Source: Auanema rhodensis
Taxonomy: Eukaryota > Nematoda > Chromadorea > Rhabditida > Rhabditidae
Reading direction: 5' to 3'
Assembly: GCA_964057225.1 (NCBI GenBank)
Contig: OZ059897.1
Span: 11,594,001 to 11,658,000 of the forward strand
Length of the DNA: 64,000 nucleotides
Shown: in pieces, positions 1 to 11,249 of the stretch
How positions within the stretch are numbered: the stretch's first letter is position 1
Layout of the letters: every line of letters begins with the position of its first letter
Made by a program: the position numbers and the translations under genes
The notes under the pieces: model-generated
Told to the model about the DNA's origin: nothing
Seen by the model: only the letters and a program-made list of their open reading frames with translations
Database searches by the model: none

Positions 1-753
1 AATATATAAATATATTTTCATTTTATAATTTATATAAATATAAATAAAAATAAAAAATATAGAATATTATATTATAAATCGATATACATTCATTGTTTTT
101 GGTCTTATGCTTAAAGACGTTTTACCCATATCTTTCAGGTGTACCATTCAATTCATAGATTGAGAAGGATTTAGGTTATTTTGAGTACAGGATGAACACG
201 TATGGATGAAATTCCACTTGAGAATTACTTACAAATCCACATACTTTTCATATAATCAAAAAAGGATTATAGATGTGAATGGTAAAAACAAGTTAATCTT
301 ATAGGTTTATTTAATTCTTATATATCTACTTGAACTAATCTCATGTTCTTGAGAAGATTTTGAAGATGATCAAGTGAATACTTCATTTTGTCTTAATTCT
401 CATGAACTTTTCAACACTAAAACTAAGATAAATGATTTTAAGTGAATTACATATGATATGATTGACGTTAGATTAAACTAATAAGAAAAAACAACAATAG
501 AATTCTCACACAACTTATATTATCTACAAATTCTCTTACAAATTCATAATTTGTATTACGCATTGATATCTGTCATAAAATATGACGTAACTACAACACG
601 AGAATTGAAGGAATTGTTGCGCAATTCCATTTTTTCTTTTCAGAATTCATCGATATATAGTCTGTTGTTGTACTGTACTTTGAAATTGAGTTTTACCTAT
701 TATAATATTTTATACTAAAAATGGTTACTTCACATATTATTGAATGTTTCGAA
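1..753. other. AT-rich gene-free left edge
   Basis: I see no supportable coding exon, RNA gene or known mobile element here. The stretch is very AT-rich and is single-copy within the window. It ends where the left arm of the first large inverted repeat begins. Confidence 0.5.
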
Positions 754-3232
754 AAAAAACGAGAATAAAATAGGAACAGATGTCGGAAGACTTGAAAACT
801 CAGCTAATTCTCTTTAATGATTCTCAAGATGCAGCTTAATTGACGGTTTCATCACTCAGTAGAAGCCGTTTTGCCTTTTTTTGCGCGATTCAGTCCATAA
901 GAAGATCTTCAGTGACCTTATAAGGAGTGCCGGCTGGATTATATACAATAGCAGTTCTGACTTTTGAAGAAATGAAAGCCGCCCATGTCTTTCAGGAAGA
1001 GCTGGCATTCATTAGAATTGAGATTAAGTTAAGTATGTGTATAAATATATATATAACCGCTTTTTTACTTAATAAGAAAAAAAAAGAGTTTAAACGTTTC
1101 ACGTGAACTACTATTGGCACAATATTGGATGTGAGTGAAATTAAGGGCATTTAAGGCTTTAAGATAATTTTTCCATTACATTTCCTCAAAATATGGGGTT
1201 TGAGGGATTTTTTTCATATTCTCTTGTATAGGTTAAAATAGAGACCGTTAATTATGGCTCAAGACACATAATTGTCGATTATTTCCGGATGATTGCGTAA
1301 CAAAGTGGGCAATTCGCAAGGTACTGTCGAACCATTCATCTTCGTTTATTCTTCAACGTTTTTGTAAAGCAAAAGAAGTTTTTGTTGTCAAATTTAGATA
1401 ATATTCATTTATATGACAAAGAAAACAAGGAGATTTAGTATAATTAAAGTAAAAAGCCCAATTATATTGAAACAACACTAAACTAATAGATGTTCGGGCG
1501 AAGGAGTTTTATCAGCTAATTAAGAATTCCATATTAATGCCATCGACGGTCATATTTGGTTTATTTGGTTAGCAATATATCCTAATAGTATTATGAGTAA
1601 AGATAATGCTTTACAGTTATGGGCAATCAATATTCTATATGTCATTTAATGCTTGACATCAAATTGCTAAGGCAGGAGCCAAGAGAATTGATGCAAACAG
1701 TATTCAGAGTACTTTATGGGTGTTTCATATATGCAAACGGTAAATGATATTCTGGAAATTAAATAAAATTTAAATTTGTCTTGCCTGCTCTTCTTTCAAC
1801 AGTGGCTTTGACTGAGTGATTCATCAAATGCCAAATAAGCCACGGATGATCGAGCCCAAATCGATTACAATTCATGAAGGAATGAGTAGGTCAACGAACG
1901 ATCATTCACAGACAAGCGCTTGTCTCTATAAGAGCTACAACCATCACGATTCTCCAAGAGCAGAGAAAGTCACTAGTGCAGGTTGTCACATATGTGGGAT
2001 ATTCCATGTGAAAGAAATCATAGAATTCAGAAGCGGGTTTATGAAGAATATATAAGATATGCCTCATTTGCTCTTTCAGTTTTATGTGTAGATGCCATTT
2101 AAATTTAATAATATCTTCAAATACTCACTTATCTAGTTATATCATAGTGGATTAATTATATTTAGATTCTCACCGTTAACAAACCGTTCTGTATACAGTG
2201 TCAAGATATAAATCTGCTGATCAAATATGAAGATGAGTGGAATCAGTAACTATAATTGCATAATGACAGTTATATAACAGTAACTCCATGACGTGTTGAA
2301 ATGTCAATATAGTGGTTACTGTAAATGCGATGAAGACTGGAAGCTGCCAGTAGTAGTGAATAACAAAGTTTACTAATACTGACCTATGTTCCGGTTGCAG
2401 TATACTTAGGACAAGCTCAGTAGATATAATCGGGCGATTTGAGGTAAAGATGAGCCGTCATTCCTTAGAGGAATATGCTCTGATGCCATCTAATTGTCAC
2501 TGTGGGTGGTAGGCGGCATTACAGTCAAAAGTCATTGAAAGAAGAAGCGCCACGTACGTGTGATGGCGTCATTTACTTCTACTGGAGTTGAAGCCTTCCA
2601 AAGTGGCAACAGATGTACGTAAATACTTGCTTCATAGTTGGATCTGTGTTGAGGTCGACGTATGTGCAAAGCACCTCAAGTGCTATTCCTGTGCCAACAG
2701 CTTGATATGGTATATGGTGACAACCAGCCATCAATGGTCAGAATGGTTAAAATTTTAAGCAATTTTCTCACATTAGTTACAACTTGAACGTTTTGACAAG
2801 GTGATGAGATAGCTAGAATCACTTGTTGATGTACTACATATGGACATCAAGTGTTAATTAGTATTATATACATATAGTTTATATAGTTAATGACATTAAT
2901 TGAATGAAATGTCCAAAGTGTTACCATCTGCCAAATCAAAAAGTTGCGGCAAAAAAGGAAAAATGACTACCATGAAGTGAATTTCATGTTAAGCCACATT
3001 CGAAGAAAACAATGACCTTGTCCTCTGACCAACTAATTAACATTCATTTTTCGGCATTTCTCTTTATTCATAATAGATGTAGTGTCAGATTTACAATTTT
3101 ATTTAATTATATTCATCTTGATGTTATAATATCTTGGAAAAACAAATGAAAAATAGAAGAATTGATTGAACATCAGTGATTTACAACATTCACTCTACTA
3201 TCCTTTATTACATTTCAATCCGACATCCTTTT
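754..3232 (+). repeat. Inverted repeat 1, left arm
   Basis: This 2.48-kb arm is the reverse complement of 3958-6436; paired positions add up to 7190. I found no mismatch in the stretches I compared by eye. Homology starts at the A-run before CGAGAATAAAATAGG and stops after CCGACATCCTTT. The inner part (about 2421-3232) occurs a third time at 9361-10172. No open frame with exon-like structure is evident; a 79-residue frame at 1816-2055 starts with GTG, is mirrored exactly in the other arm and has no recognisable domain. No terminal inverted repeat, target-site duplication or transposase was recognised. Confidence 0.9.
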
Positions 3233-3957
3233 ATGATTGTATTATCTACTTCCACCTTGTCTGATCTAAAAAGTTCGTTGATTTTGATGTTCGTCGGCAA
3301 GATGAGAGACGTTTACCGAAAAGGAACAGATGAAAATGCAATCTACCGTAACCTATATATGTATTCGCGCATCATTAAGAATTTGAGTTAAAAAAAAGTT
3401 GAAGCATAGTAAAGATAAAAAGTAAAATATAGTTAAAAGAAGAAAATAAGAAAAGTGGTTAGTGGATATTATGAAACAAGCGGTAAATTGAAAGATAAAG
3501 TTGTCGTAACGAATATGTTTGATTAACATAGTAAGTATAGTAAGAATGGTAGAAATCAAGTAGTTATACCTAATAAGTTGGTTAAACATGTATTTTAACT
3601 ATGTAAATATAGTTGTTAAAGGAAGCCGACGATTAAGTATAAACAAAACTGCGAATTATACCAAAATGTGGATGTAATTATCAAAATAGCGTTTCAACTT
3701 TCATGTACTCAGGATGAGACATACGACTGAAGATAATATTGGATAGTTCAATCAAGAATGTAACACCTGCAGGTTGTCGATTTAGTTTTATAAAATAGGA
3801 TGAGGTGTCTGGCAGTTTAAGCCGTTTTGAACCAGCAGGAGATCAGATGTGACAAGTCTATTCATCAATTCTGTCTAACGATTTTCTGAAGCATTTTTTG
3901 AATTTGGAAATAGTGTTTTAACATATAAAACGATCAAATAAGTTAATTATATACATA
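3233..3957. other. Spacer of inverted repeat 1
   Basis: This 725-bp loop separates the arms of inverted repeat 1. It is made largely of other repeats: 3278-3695 is copied at 6633-7050 and in inverse orientation at 11908-12325, while 3723-3957 begins the 1047-bp direct copy found at 9126-10172. It also holds the 67-bp block at 3798-3864 that recurs in diverged form at 12514-12579. No gene is seen. Confidence 0.85.
3278..3695 (+). repeat. 418-bp repeat, copy 1
   Basis: The first of three copies (3278-3695, 6633-7050, and inverted at 11908-12325). This copy lies in the loop of inverted repeat 1; the other two sit inside the arms of inverted repeat 2. It has A at 3443, as does copy 2 at 6798, while the complementary base of the inverted copy (12160) is changed, so copies 1 and 2 share one state at that site. 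No coding evidence. Confidence 0.88.
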
Positions 3958-6436
3958 TAAAGGATGTCGGATTGAAATGTAATAAAGGATAGTAGAGTGA
4001 ATGTTGTAAATCACTGATGTTCAATCAATTCTTCTATTTTTCATTTGTTTTTCCAAGATATTATAACATCAAGATGAATATAATTAAATAAAATTGTAAA
4101 TCTGACACTACATCTATTATGAATAAAGAGAAATGCCGAAAAATGAATGTTAATTAGTTGGTCAGAGGACAAGGTCATTGTTTTCTTCGAATGTGGCTTA
4201 ACATGAAATTCACTTCATGGTAGTCATTTTTCCTTTTTTGCCGCAACTTTTTGATTTGGCAGATGGTAACACTTTGGACATTTCATTCAATTAATGTCAT
4301 TAACTATATAAACTATATGTATATAATACTAATTAACACTTGATGTCCATATGTAGTACATCAACAAGTGATTCTAGCTATCTCATCACCTTGTCAAAAC
4401 GTTCAAGTTGTAACTAATGTGAGAAAATTGCTTAAAATTTTAACCATTCTGACCATTGATGGCTGGTTGTCACCATATACCATATCAAGCTGTTGGCACA
4501 GGAATAGCACTTGAGGTGCTTTGCACATACGTCGACCTCAACACAGATCCAACTATGAAGCAAGTATTTACGTACATCTGTTGCCACTTTGGAAGGCTTC
4601 AACTCCAGTAGAAGTAAATGACGCCATCACACGTACGTGGCGCTTCTTCTTTCAATGACTTTTGACTGTAATGCCGCCTACCACCCACAGTGACAATTAG
4701 ATGGCATCAGAGCATATTCCTCTAAGGAATGACGGCTCATCTTTACCTCAAATCGCCCGATTATATCTACTGAGCTTGTCCTAAGTATACTGCAACCGGA
4801 ACATAGGTCAGTATTAGTAAACTTTGTTATTCACTACTACTGGCAGCTTCCAGTCTTCATCGCATTTACAGTAACCACTATATTGACATTTCAACACGTC
4901 ATGGAGTTACTGTTATATAACTGTCATTATGCAATTATAGTTACTGATTCCACTCATCTTCATATTTGATCAGCAGATTTATATCTTGACACTGTATACA
5001 GAACGGTTTGTTAACGGTGAGAATCTAAATATAATTAATCCACTATGATATAACTAGATAAGTGAGTATTTGAAGATATTATTAAATTTAAATGGCATCT
5101 ACACATAAAACTGAAAGAGCAAATGAGGCATATCTTATATATTCTTCATAAACCCGCTTCTGAATTCTATGATTTCTTTCACATGGAATATCCCACATAT
5201 GTGACAACCTGCACTAGTGACTTTCTCTGCTCTTGGAGAATCGTGATGGTTGTAGCTCTTATAGAGACAAGCGCTTGTCTGTGAATGATCGTTCGTTGAC
5301 CTACTCATTCCTTCATGAATTGTAATCGATTTGGGCTCGATCATCCGTGGCTTATTTGGCATTTGATGAATCACTCAGTCAAAGCCACTGTTGAAAGAAG
5401 AGCAGGCAAGACAAATTTAAATTTTATTTAATTTCCAGAATATCATTTACCGTTTGCATATATGAAACACCCATAAAGTACTCTGAATACTGTTTGCATC
5501 AATTCTCTTGGCTCCTGCCTTAGCAATTTGATGTCAAGCATTAAATGACATATAGAATATTGATTGCCCATAACTGTAAAGCATTATCTTTACTCATAAT
5601 ACTATTAGGATATATTGCTAACCAAATAAACCAAATATGACCGTCGATGGCATTAATATGGAATTCTTAATTAGCTGATAAAACTCCTTCGCCCGAACAT
5701 CTATTAGTTTAGTGTTGTTTCAATATAATTGGGCTTTTTACTTTAATTATACTAAATCTCCTTGTTTTCTTTGTCATATAAATGAATATTATCTAAATTT
5801 GACAACAAAAACTTCTTTTGCTTTACAAAAACGTTGAAGAATAAACGAAGATGAATGGTTCGACAGTACCTTGCGAATTGCCCACTTTGTTACGCAATCA
5901 TCCGGAAATAATCGACAATTATGTGTCTTGAGCCATAATTAACGGTCTCTATTTTAACCTATACAAGAGAATATGAAAAAAATCCCTCAAACCCCATATT
6001 TTGAGGAAATGTAATGGAAAAATTATCTTAAAGCCTTAAATGCCCTTAATTTCACTCACATCCAATATTGTGCCAATAGTAGTTCACGTGAAACGTTTAA
6101 ACTCTTTTTTTTTCTTATTAAGTAAAAAAGCGGTTATATATATATTTATACACATACTTAACTTAATCTCAATTCTAATGAATGCCAGCTCTTCCTGAAA
6201 GACATGGGCGGCTTTCATTTCTTCAAAAGTCAGAACTGCTATTGTATATAATCCAGCCGGCACTCCTTATAAGGTCACTGAAGATCTTCTTATGGACTGA
6301 ATCGCGCAAAAAAAGGCAAAACGGCTTCTACTGAGTGATGAAACCGTCAATTAAGCTGCATCTTGAGAATCATTAAAGAGAATTAGCTGAGTTTTCAAGT
6401 CTTCCGACATCTGTTCCTATTTTATTCTCGTTTTTT
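3958..6436 (-). repeat. Inverted repeat 1, right arm
   Basis: Mirror copy of 754-3232 with essentially no divergence where checked. The arm ends at TCTCGTTTTTT, after which the flanks differ. Its first 812 bp, together with 235 bp of the adjoining spacer, are also present in direct orientation at 9126-10172, where at least one base differs (T at 4224, C at 9627). No gene is recognised. Confidence 0.9.
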
Positions 6437-6632
6437 ATAGATCTCAAACTATTTTTTAAATCTCTTTGTGTTACAATTTCAGTATAATTAATGCTCCATG
6501 GGGTAGTTTTCACTTTTTTTAATTAAAAATATCTCATAAACTTGAAAAACGAATTAAAGCAAGGTTAAAATAGAAATAAAATGAAACTATATAAGAAATA
6601 AGTAAAATAAATAAAGTGCGGTAAACGAATTT

Positions 6633-7050
6633 TTGATTTTGATGTTCGTCGGCAAGATGAGAGACGTTTACCGAAAAGGAACAGATGAAAATGCAATCTA
6701 CCGTAACCTATATATGTATTCGCGCATCATTAAGAATTTGAGTTAAAAAAAAGTTGAAGCATAGTAAAGATAAAAAGTAAAATATAGTTAAAAGAAGAAA
6801 ATAAGAAAAGTGGTTAGTGGATATTATGAAACAAGCGGTAAATTGAAAGATAAAGTTGTCGTAACGAATATGTTTGATTAACATAGTAAGTATAGTAAGA
6901 ATGGTAGAAATCAAGTAGTTATACCTAATAAGTTGGTTAAACATGTATTTTAACTATGTAAATATAGTTGTTAAAGGAAGCCGACGATTAAGTATAAACA
7001 AAACTGCGAATTATACCAAAATGTGGATGTAATTATCAAAATAGCGTTTC
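6633..7050 (+). repeat. 418-bp repeat, copy 2
   Basis: A direct copy of 3278-3695, offset by 3355 bp. It starts at TTGATTTTGATG and ends at GCGTTTC, with different flanks on both sides. It lies near the outer end of the left arm of inverted repeat 2 and so links the two palindromes. Confidence 0.88.
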
Positions 7051-7509
7051 TTTTAATAATAAGTTGATTGAAAGAGATAAAGTAATCTTAACCATGCTCA
7101 GTTATTAATCTTATAGTTATCTTCATATAAAAACATCTGCTTCTTATATCATATCGTCTTGATCATCCATATAAACGATACATATGCTTTTCTTATCTGA
7201 TGAATAGTTTAAATCTATCTTACCTTACACTCTTGTTTCAAGATATGTTTGAGCAATAGTGAAAGGATTAACAAGCTTTTAAGCTTCAAATGTCCTTGAA
7301 CATCCTTATAATTCACATTTTTTCTAACCAGCTTCGTTTCAGAAACAACTTATGGAACCATCTGCTTTGCTCTCTTTTAGTCACATGTAATACCGTAACC
7401 TTAAGTTTACTATTCTTTAATTAATTGAATTATAACATTTGAATTTTCATATATTTTGATATAATATCCATCTGACTCGAATATTTAGTTTACTCAAGTT
7501 TTACAAAAA

Positions 7510-7600
7510 ACTTGGTTTCCGCCCCTATTTGACCTTTCTCCATGCCCGACCCTCCGCCCATCACTTGCAGGATAGTACCGCCTATATGGTCTGTCAGTTG
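7510..7600 (+). promoter_or_regulatory. GC-rich patch upstream of bHLH gene A
   Basis: In otherwise AT-rich DNA this patch has CCGCCCC at about 7518 and CTCCGCCCAT at about 7552, about 150-190 bp upstream of the bHLH start codon. CCGCCC cores are typical of Sp1/KLF-type zinc-finger sites, so a proximal promoter role is inferred. The same patch is mirrored at about 11358-11448 upstream of gene B. Confidence 0.35.
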
Positions 7601-7683
7601 TATGTTCTAGTCTTGCGAACGTCACTCCAACATTTCATTTTTCACCTTCTTGTAATCATTCTGATGTTACTAATCATCTTATT

Positions 7684-7689
7684 TTTCAG
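7684..7689 (+). promoter_or_regulatory. Putative trans-splice acceptor of bHLH gene A
   Basis: TTTCAG ends 19 nt before the ATG at 7709 and follows a T-rich run. No upstream exon with an ATG in frame is visible, so this looks like a spliced-leader acceptor rather than an internal 3' splice site. The mirrored site in gene B ends at 11269. Confidence 0.45.
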
Positions 7690-7708
7690 AATTAATATTT
7701 CCTATATC

Positions 7709-8438
7709 ATGTCTCCTAAGTGTAAACCAACTAAGAATGCTCAACTTCGTAGAAATGAGAGGGAACGCAAACGAGTTCATCAGGTAGACTTGTTTGACTA
7801 TCGTCCTAACCTACTTATCTCATCTAATATAGGTAAACGATGGATTTGATCGTCTTCGTTGTCGAGTTCCTAAGGCTGTAACTAACAAGAAACTTAGCAA
7901 AGCTGATACATTACGTGAAGCTGTCAAATATATTCAATATCTTCAAACTATGTTAACGAATGATTATACATCATCTTCAAATGGTATTTTTCGATTTTTC
8001 CCAATTCTCTTTTTAATTTTTTAATTTTCAGCATTCAATAGCTTGTGTCAATCTCCACGTATTTCTCCAGAACATGTTGATGATGTTTCATCTTCTGAAC
8101 ACTATTACTCTGAATCGAATGAATTATTTTTCCCTTCATCAAATTTATCGAATTTATCCAAAATATCTCCAATGTCATTCAATTATCCTTTGAACTATTC
8201 ATGTTCTTCCGTTGCATCTACCTTATCAGCATCAACATCGTCCCTTGATAATGCTTCATCCGTAGCAACTGTTTCTGTTACTTCCTCACCGGAAAGCTAT
8301 TCTCCAAACCAATCAGGAAACAATTCAATAACAACACAATCATTGCCAGTATTTTACCAATACCAAAGTAAGTTTTTACAATCATTCGAACATTTTAATT
8401 AATCATTATCATTTTCAGTGCTCCCATCTGGAATGTGA
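7709..8438 (+). CDS. Achaete-scute-like bHLH transcription factor, copy A
   Basis: Four exons (7709-7783, 7833-7983, 8032-8367, 8419-8438) join in frame to about 193 residues. The bHLH domain fills roughly residues 12-60. The basic region has RRNERERKRVHQVN, followed by helix 1 (GFDRLRCRVPKA), a short NKKLSK loop and helix 2 (TLREAVKYIQYLQTML). This is the achaete-scute/ASCL pattern, closest in character to proneural HLH proteins such as nematode HLH-3 or HLH-14, and it would bind E-boxes as a heterodimer with an E-protein. The rest is Ser/Asn-rich low complexity. The start is the first in-frame ATG behind a TTTTCAG acceptor. A near-identical gene lies in mirror orientation at 10607-11249; this copy has an extra 3' intron and a different C-terminus ending in MLPSGM. 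Confidence 0.85.
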
Positions 8439-9125
8439 AATTGTTAACACAGATAGAATGATCTTTTATTCTTTTTTTTGGATTTTATTGTCATATTTCT
8501 ATTATATTTAAATATTTACGGGTTTCATATTTATATAATCAAATAAACATTTTTCTAATTTAACTGTTTTATTTGTTGTCTTCAAAATAATTTCTATGAC
8601 CTTAGATGCATAAATCTGGCATTAAATATATGAAAAAGCAATTAACAATATTTTATACAAGACCGTTTTTTGTTAAGGTGCTTTCAACTGGGTAATTACC
8701 TGCTTTATCCTGGATTCGTGTTTGTTCTCTCATTTTCTGTTCCTTTTCTCTCATTTGTTCATTTACTCATTAATACTCATTATGGTTCAGCCATTTCTCT
8801 CTCCCTCTCACTGCTTATTCGACCTCTCATGCTCTCTTTCTCATCATTACAGTCTTTTGGCTGTCTGACTGGAATTGTACATACATTCTTGATGCTCTTG
8901 TAGTCGTCCCAGAAGCCCAGCTGTTCCTTGCCAAAGATATTAACGCTATTAAATTTCTATTTGCCTAGCATTTCTTCATGCCACCATATTTGATTAGTTA
9001 ACGACGCTCAATACTACATTTTAAGAAGTCAAGCACATGATAAAATTTCCGCAAACAAGGTATGCTCTGCTAATTAACACTGTCCTAATTTTTTCTATCC
9101 ATTTATATAGAAAAACATTCAAAGG
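8439..9125. other. Gene-free, between the convergent bHLH genes
   Basis: 3' flank of bHLH gene A. A pyrimidine-rich CTCTCT-type tract lies around 8780-8850. No exon-like structure is recognised. AATAAA-like signals occur at about 8541-8546 and could end the bHLH transcript. Confidence 0.4.
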
Positions 9126-10172
9126 ACGACTGAAGATAATATTGGATAGTTCAATCAAGAATGTAACACCTGCAGGTTGTCGATTTAGTTTTATAAAATA
9201 GGATGAGGTGTCTGGCAGTTTAAGCCGTTTTGAACCAGCAGGAGATCAGATGTGACAAGTCTATTCATCAATTCTGTCTAACGATTTTCTGAAGCATTTT
9301 TTGAATTTGGAAATAGTGTTTTAACATATAAAACGATCAAATAAGTTAATTATATACATATAAAGGATGTCGGATTGAAATGTAATAAAGGATAGTAGAG
9401 TGAATGTTGTAAATCACTGATGTTCAATCAATTCTTCTATTTTTCATTTGTTTTTCCAAGATATTATAACATCAAGATGAATATAATTAAATAAAATTGT
9501 AAATCTGACACTACATCTATTATGAATAAAGAGAAATGCCGAAAAATGAATGTTAATTAGTTGGTCAGAGGACAAGGTCATTGTTTTCTTCGAATGTGGC
9601 TTAACATGAAATTCACTTCATGGTAGCCATTTTTCCTTTTTTGCCGCAACTTTTTGATTTGGCAGATGGTAACACTTTGGACATTTCATTCAATTAATGT
9701 CATTAACTATATAAACTATATGTATATAATACTAATTAACACTTGATGTCCATATGTAGTACATCAACAAGTGATTCTAGCTATCTCATCACCTTGTCAA
9801 AACGTTCAAGTTGTAACTAATGTGAGAAAATTGCTTAAAATTTTAACCATTCTGACCATTGATGGCTGGTTGTCACCATATACCATATCAAGCTGTTGGC
9901 ACAGGAATAGCACTTGAGGTGCTTTGCACATACGTCGACCTCAACACAGATCCAACTATGAAGCAAGTATTTACGTACATCTGTTGCCACTTTGGAAGGC
10001 TTCAACTCCAGTAGAAGTAAATGACGCCATCACACGTACGTGGCGCTTCTTCTTTCAATGACTTTTGACTGTAATGCCGCCTACCACCCACAGTGACAAT
10101 TAGATGGCATCAGAGCATATTCCTCTAAGGAATGACGGCTCATCTTTACCTCAAATCGCCCGATTATATCTA
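9126..10172 (+). repeat. 1047-bp direct copy of 3723-4769
   Basis: Offset 5403 from the original. It comprises 235 bp of the spacer of inverted repeat 1 plus the first 812 bp of its right arm, so it crosses the old spacer/arm boundary. It lies in the loop between the two bHLH genes. At least one base differs (C at 9627, T at 4224). No transposon ends are evident. Confidence 0.9.
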
Positions 10173-10606
10173 TTAATACTGTTGTATTACTTTGTATTAT
10201 TGGATATTAACAGAATATTTTTGTAGTTAAACAGTCAATCATATATGTACATGTATATATAATGTGTATATTAACAATATGTATGTCCATTCAAAATATA
10301 TTTAATTTCCTTACGCATTTTTAATACCATAAATCAAATTGCATGAGAATTTCCAACTGCAATCGAAGGAATAATTAAAGAATATTTAATTTTTCTTGTC
10401 ACGAAAACTGAAAACGACACATAGGTTTTTCATTGTATTGTTACATGAATGAACAATATTATAGTAAATATTTTATATTTTTCAAAAAAAAAATTACAAT
10501 ATTAACAATAAAACTTGTAATATGAAAAATAGAAAAATGAGATCACACCGTAATAAGTAATGTAATAAATTATCGTATTCTCTATGTGACATTATGAATA
10601 ATGACT
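10173..10606. other. AT-rich 3' flank of bHLH gene B
   Basis: Single-copy AT-rich DNA between the 1047-bp repeat and the stop codon of bHLH gene B. Nothing supportable is seen. Confidence 0.4.
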
Positions 10607-11249
10607 TCAAAATATTTTTGAATGGTATAAATATTGGTTTGCATCGTTCGAAACAAATTGTGTGTTGGGGTGGACAGGTGCACATGATGTAGTTGTTAAT
10701 GAGGTATTCTCAAGGGACGATGTTGATGCTGATAAGGTAGATGCAACGGAAGAACATGAATAGTTCAAAGGATAATTGAATGACATTGGAGATATTTTGG
10801 ATAAATTCGATAAATTTGATGAAGGGAAAAATAATTCATTCGATTCAGAGTAATAGTGTTCAGAAGATGAAACATCATCAACATGTTCTGGAGAAATACG
10901 TGGAGATTGACACAAGCTATTGAATGCTGAAAATTAAAAAATTAAAAAGAGAATTGGGAAAAATCGAAAAATACCATTTGAAGATGATGTATAATCATTC
11001 GTTAACATAGTTTGAAGATATTGAATATATTTGACAGCTTCACGTAATGTATCAGCTTTGCTAAGTTTCTTGTTAGTTACAGCCTTAGGAACTCGACAAC
11101 GAAGACGATCAAATCCATCGTTTACCTATATTAGATGAGATAAGTAGGTTAGGACGATAGTCAAACAAGTCTACCTGATGAACTCGTTTGCGTTCCCTCT
11201 CATTTCTACGAAGTTGAGCATTCTTAGTTGGTTTACACTTAGGAGACAT
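10607..11249 (-). CDS. Achaete-scute-like bHLH transcription factor, copy B
   Basis: Mirror paralog of the gene at 7709-8438. Exons 11249-11175, 11125-10975 and 10926-10607 give about 181 residues. Residues encoded up to base 10710 match copy A, bHLH domain included; then the tail diverges and ends ...NQYLYHSKIF. Copy A reads SSLDNASSV where this copy reads SSLENTSLT, and the codons just after the boundary still look alignable, so the tails are probably homologous but old. Copy B has no fourth exon. The genes converge tail to tail across about 2.2 kb. Both keep an intact basic region and both helices, so both could be functional. Same family and function as copy A. Confidence 0.82.

Larger units (their letters stand above)
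6560..8248 (+). repeat. Inverted repeat 2, left arm (carries bHLH gene A)
   Basis: This 1689-bp arm is the reverse complement of 10710-12398; paired positions add up to 18958. I saw one mismatch (6798 against 12160). It spans about 1.1 kb of upstream DNA plus exons 1, 2 and most of exon 3 of the bHLH gene, introns included. Identity stops inside exon 3, right after the codons for Ser-Ser-Leu. Perfect intron identity means very recent duplication or ongoing conversion between the arms. Confidence 0.92.

Noticed and set aside
1816-2055. 79-residue frame mirrored at 5135-5374
   Set aside because: It begins with GTG rather than ATG, and its conservation is explained by the identity of the palindrome arms. 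No domain or splice pattern was found.
3353-3589. Hydrophobic 78-residue frame (minus) repeated at 6708-6944 and 12014-12250
   Set aside because: It repeats only because the 418-bp segment repeats. Composition is that of AT-rich DNA (Phe/Ile/Leu/Tyr). A small membrane protein cannot be excluded but has no support.
7529-7708. N-terminal extension of the bHLH protein upstream of 7709
   Set aside because: The frame opens with TTG, contains the GC-rich promoter-like patch and is interrupted by a TTTTCAG acceptor. The first ATG after the acceptor gives a normal family N-terminus.
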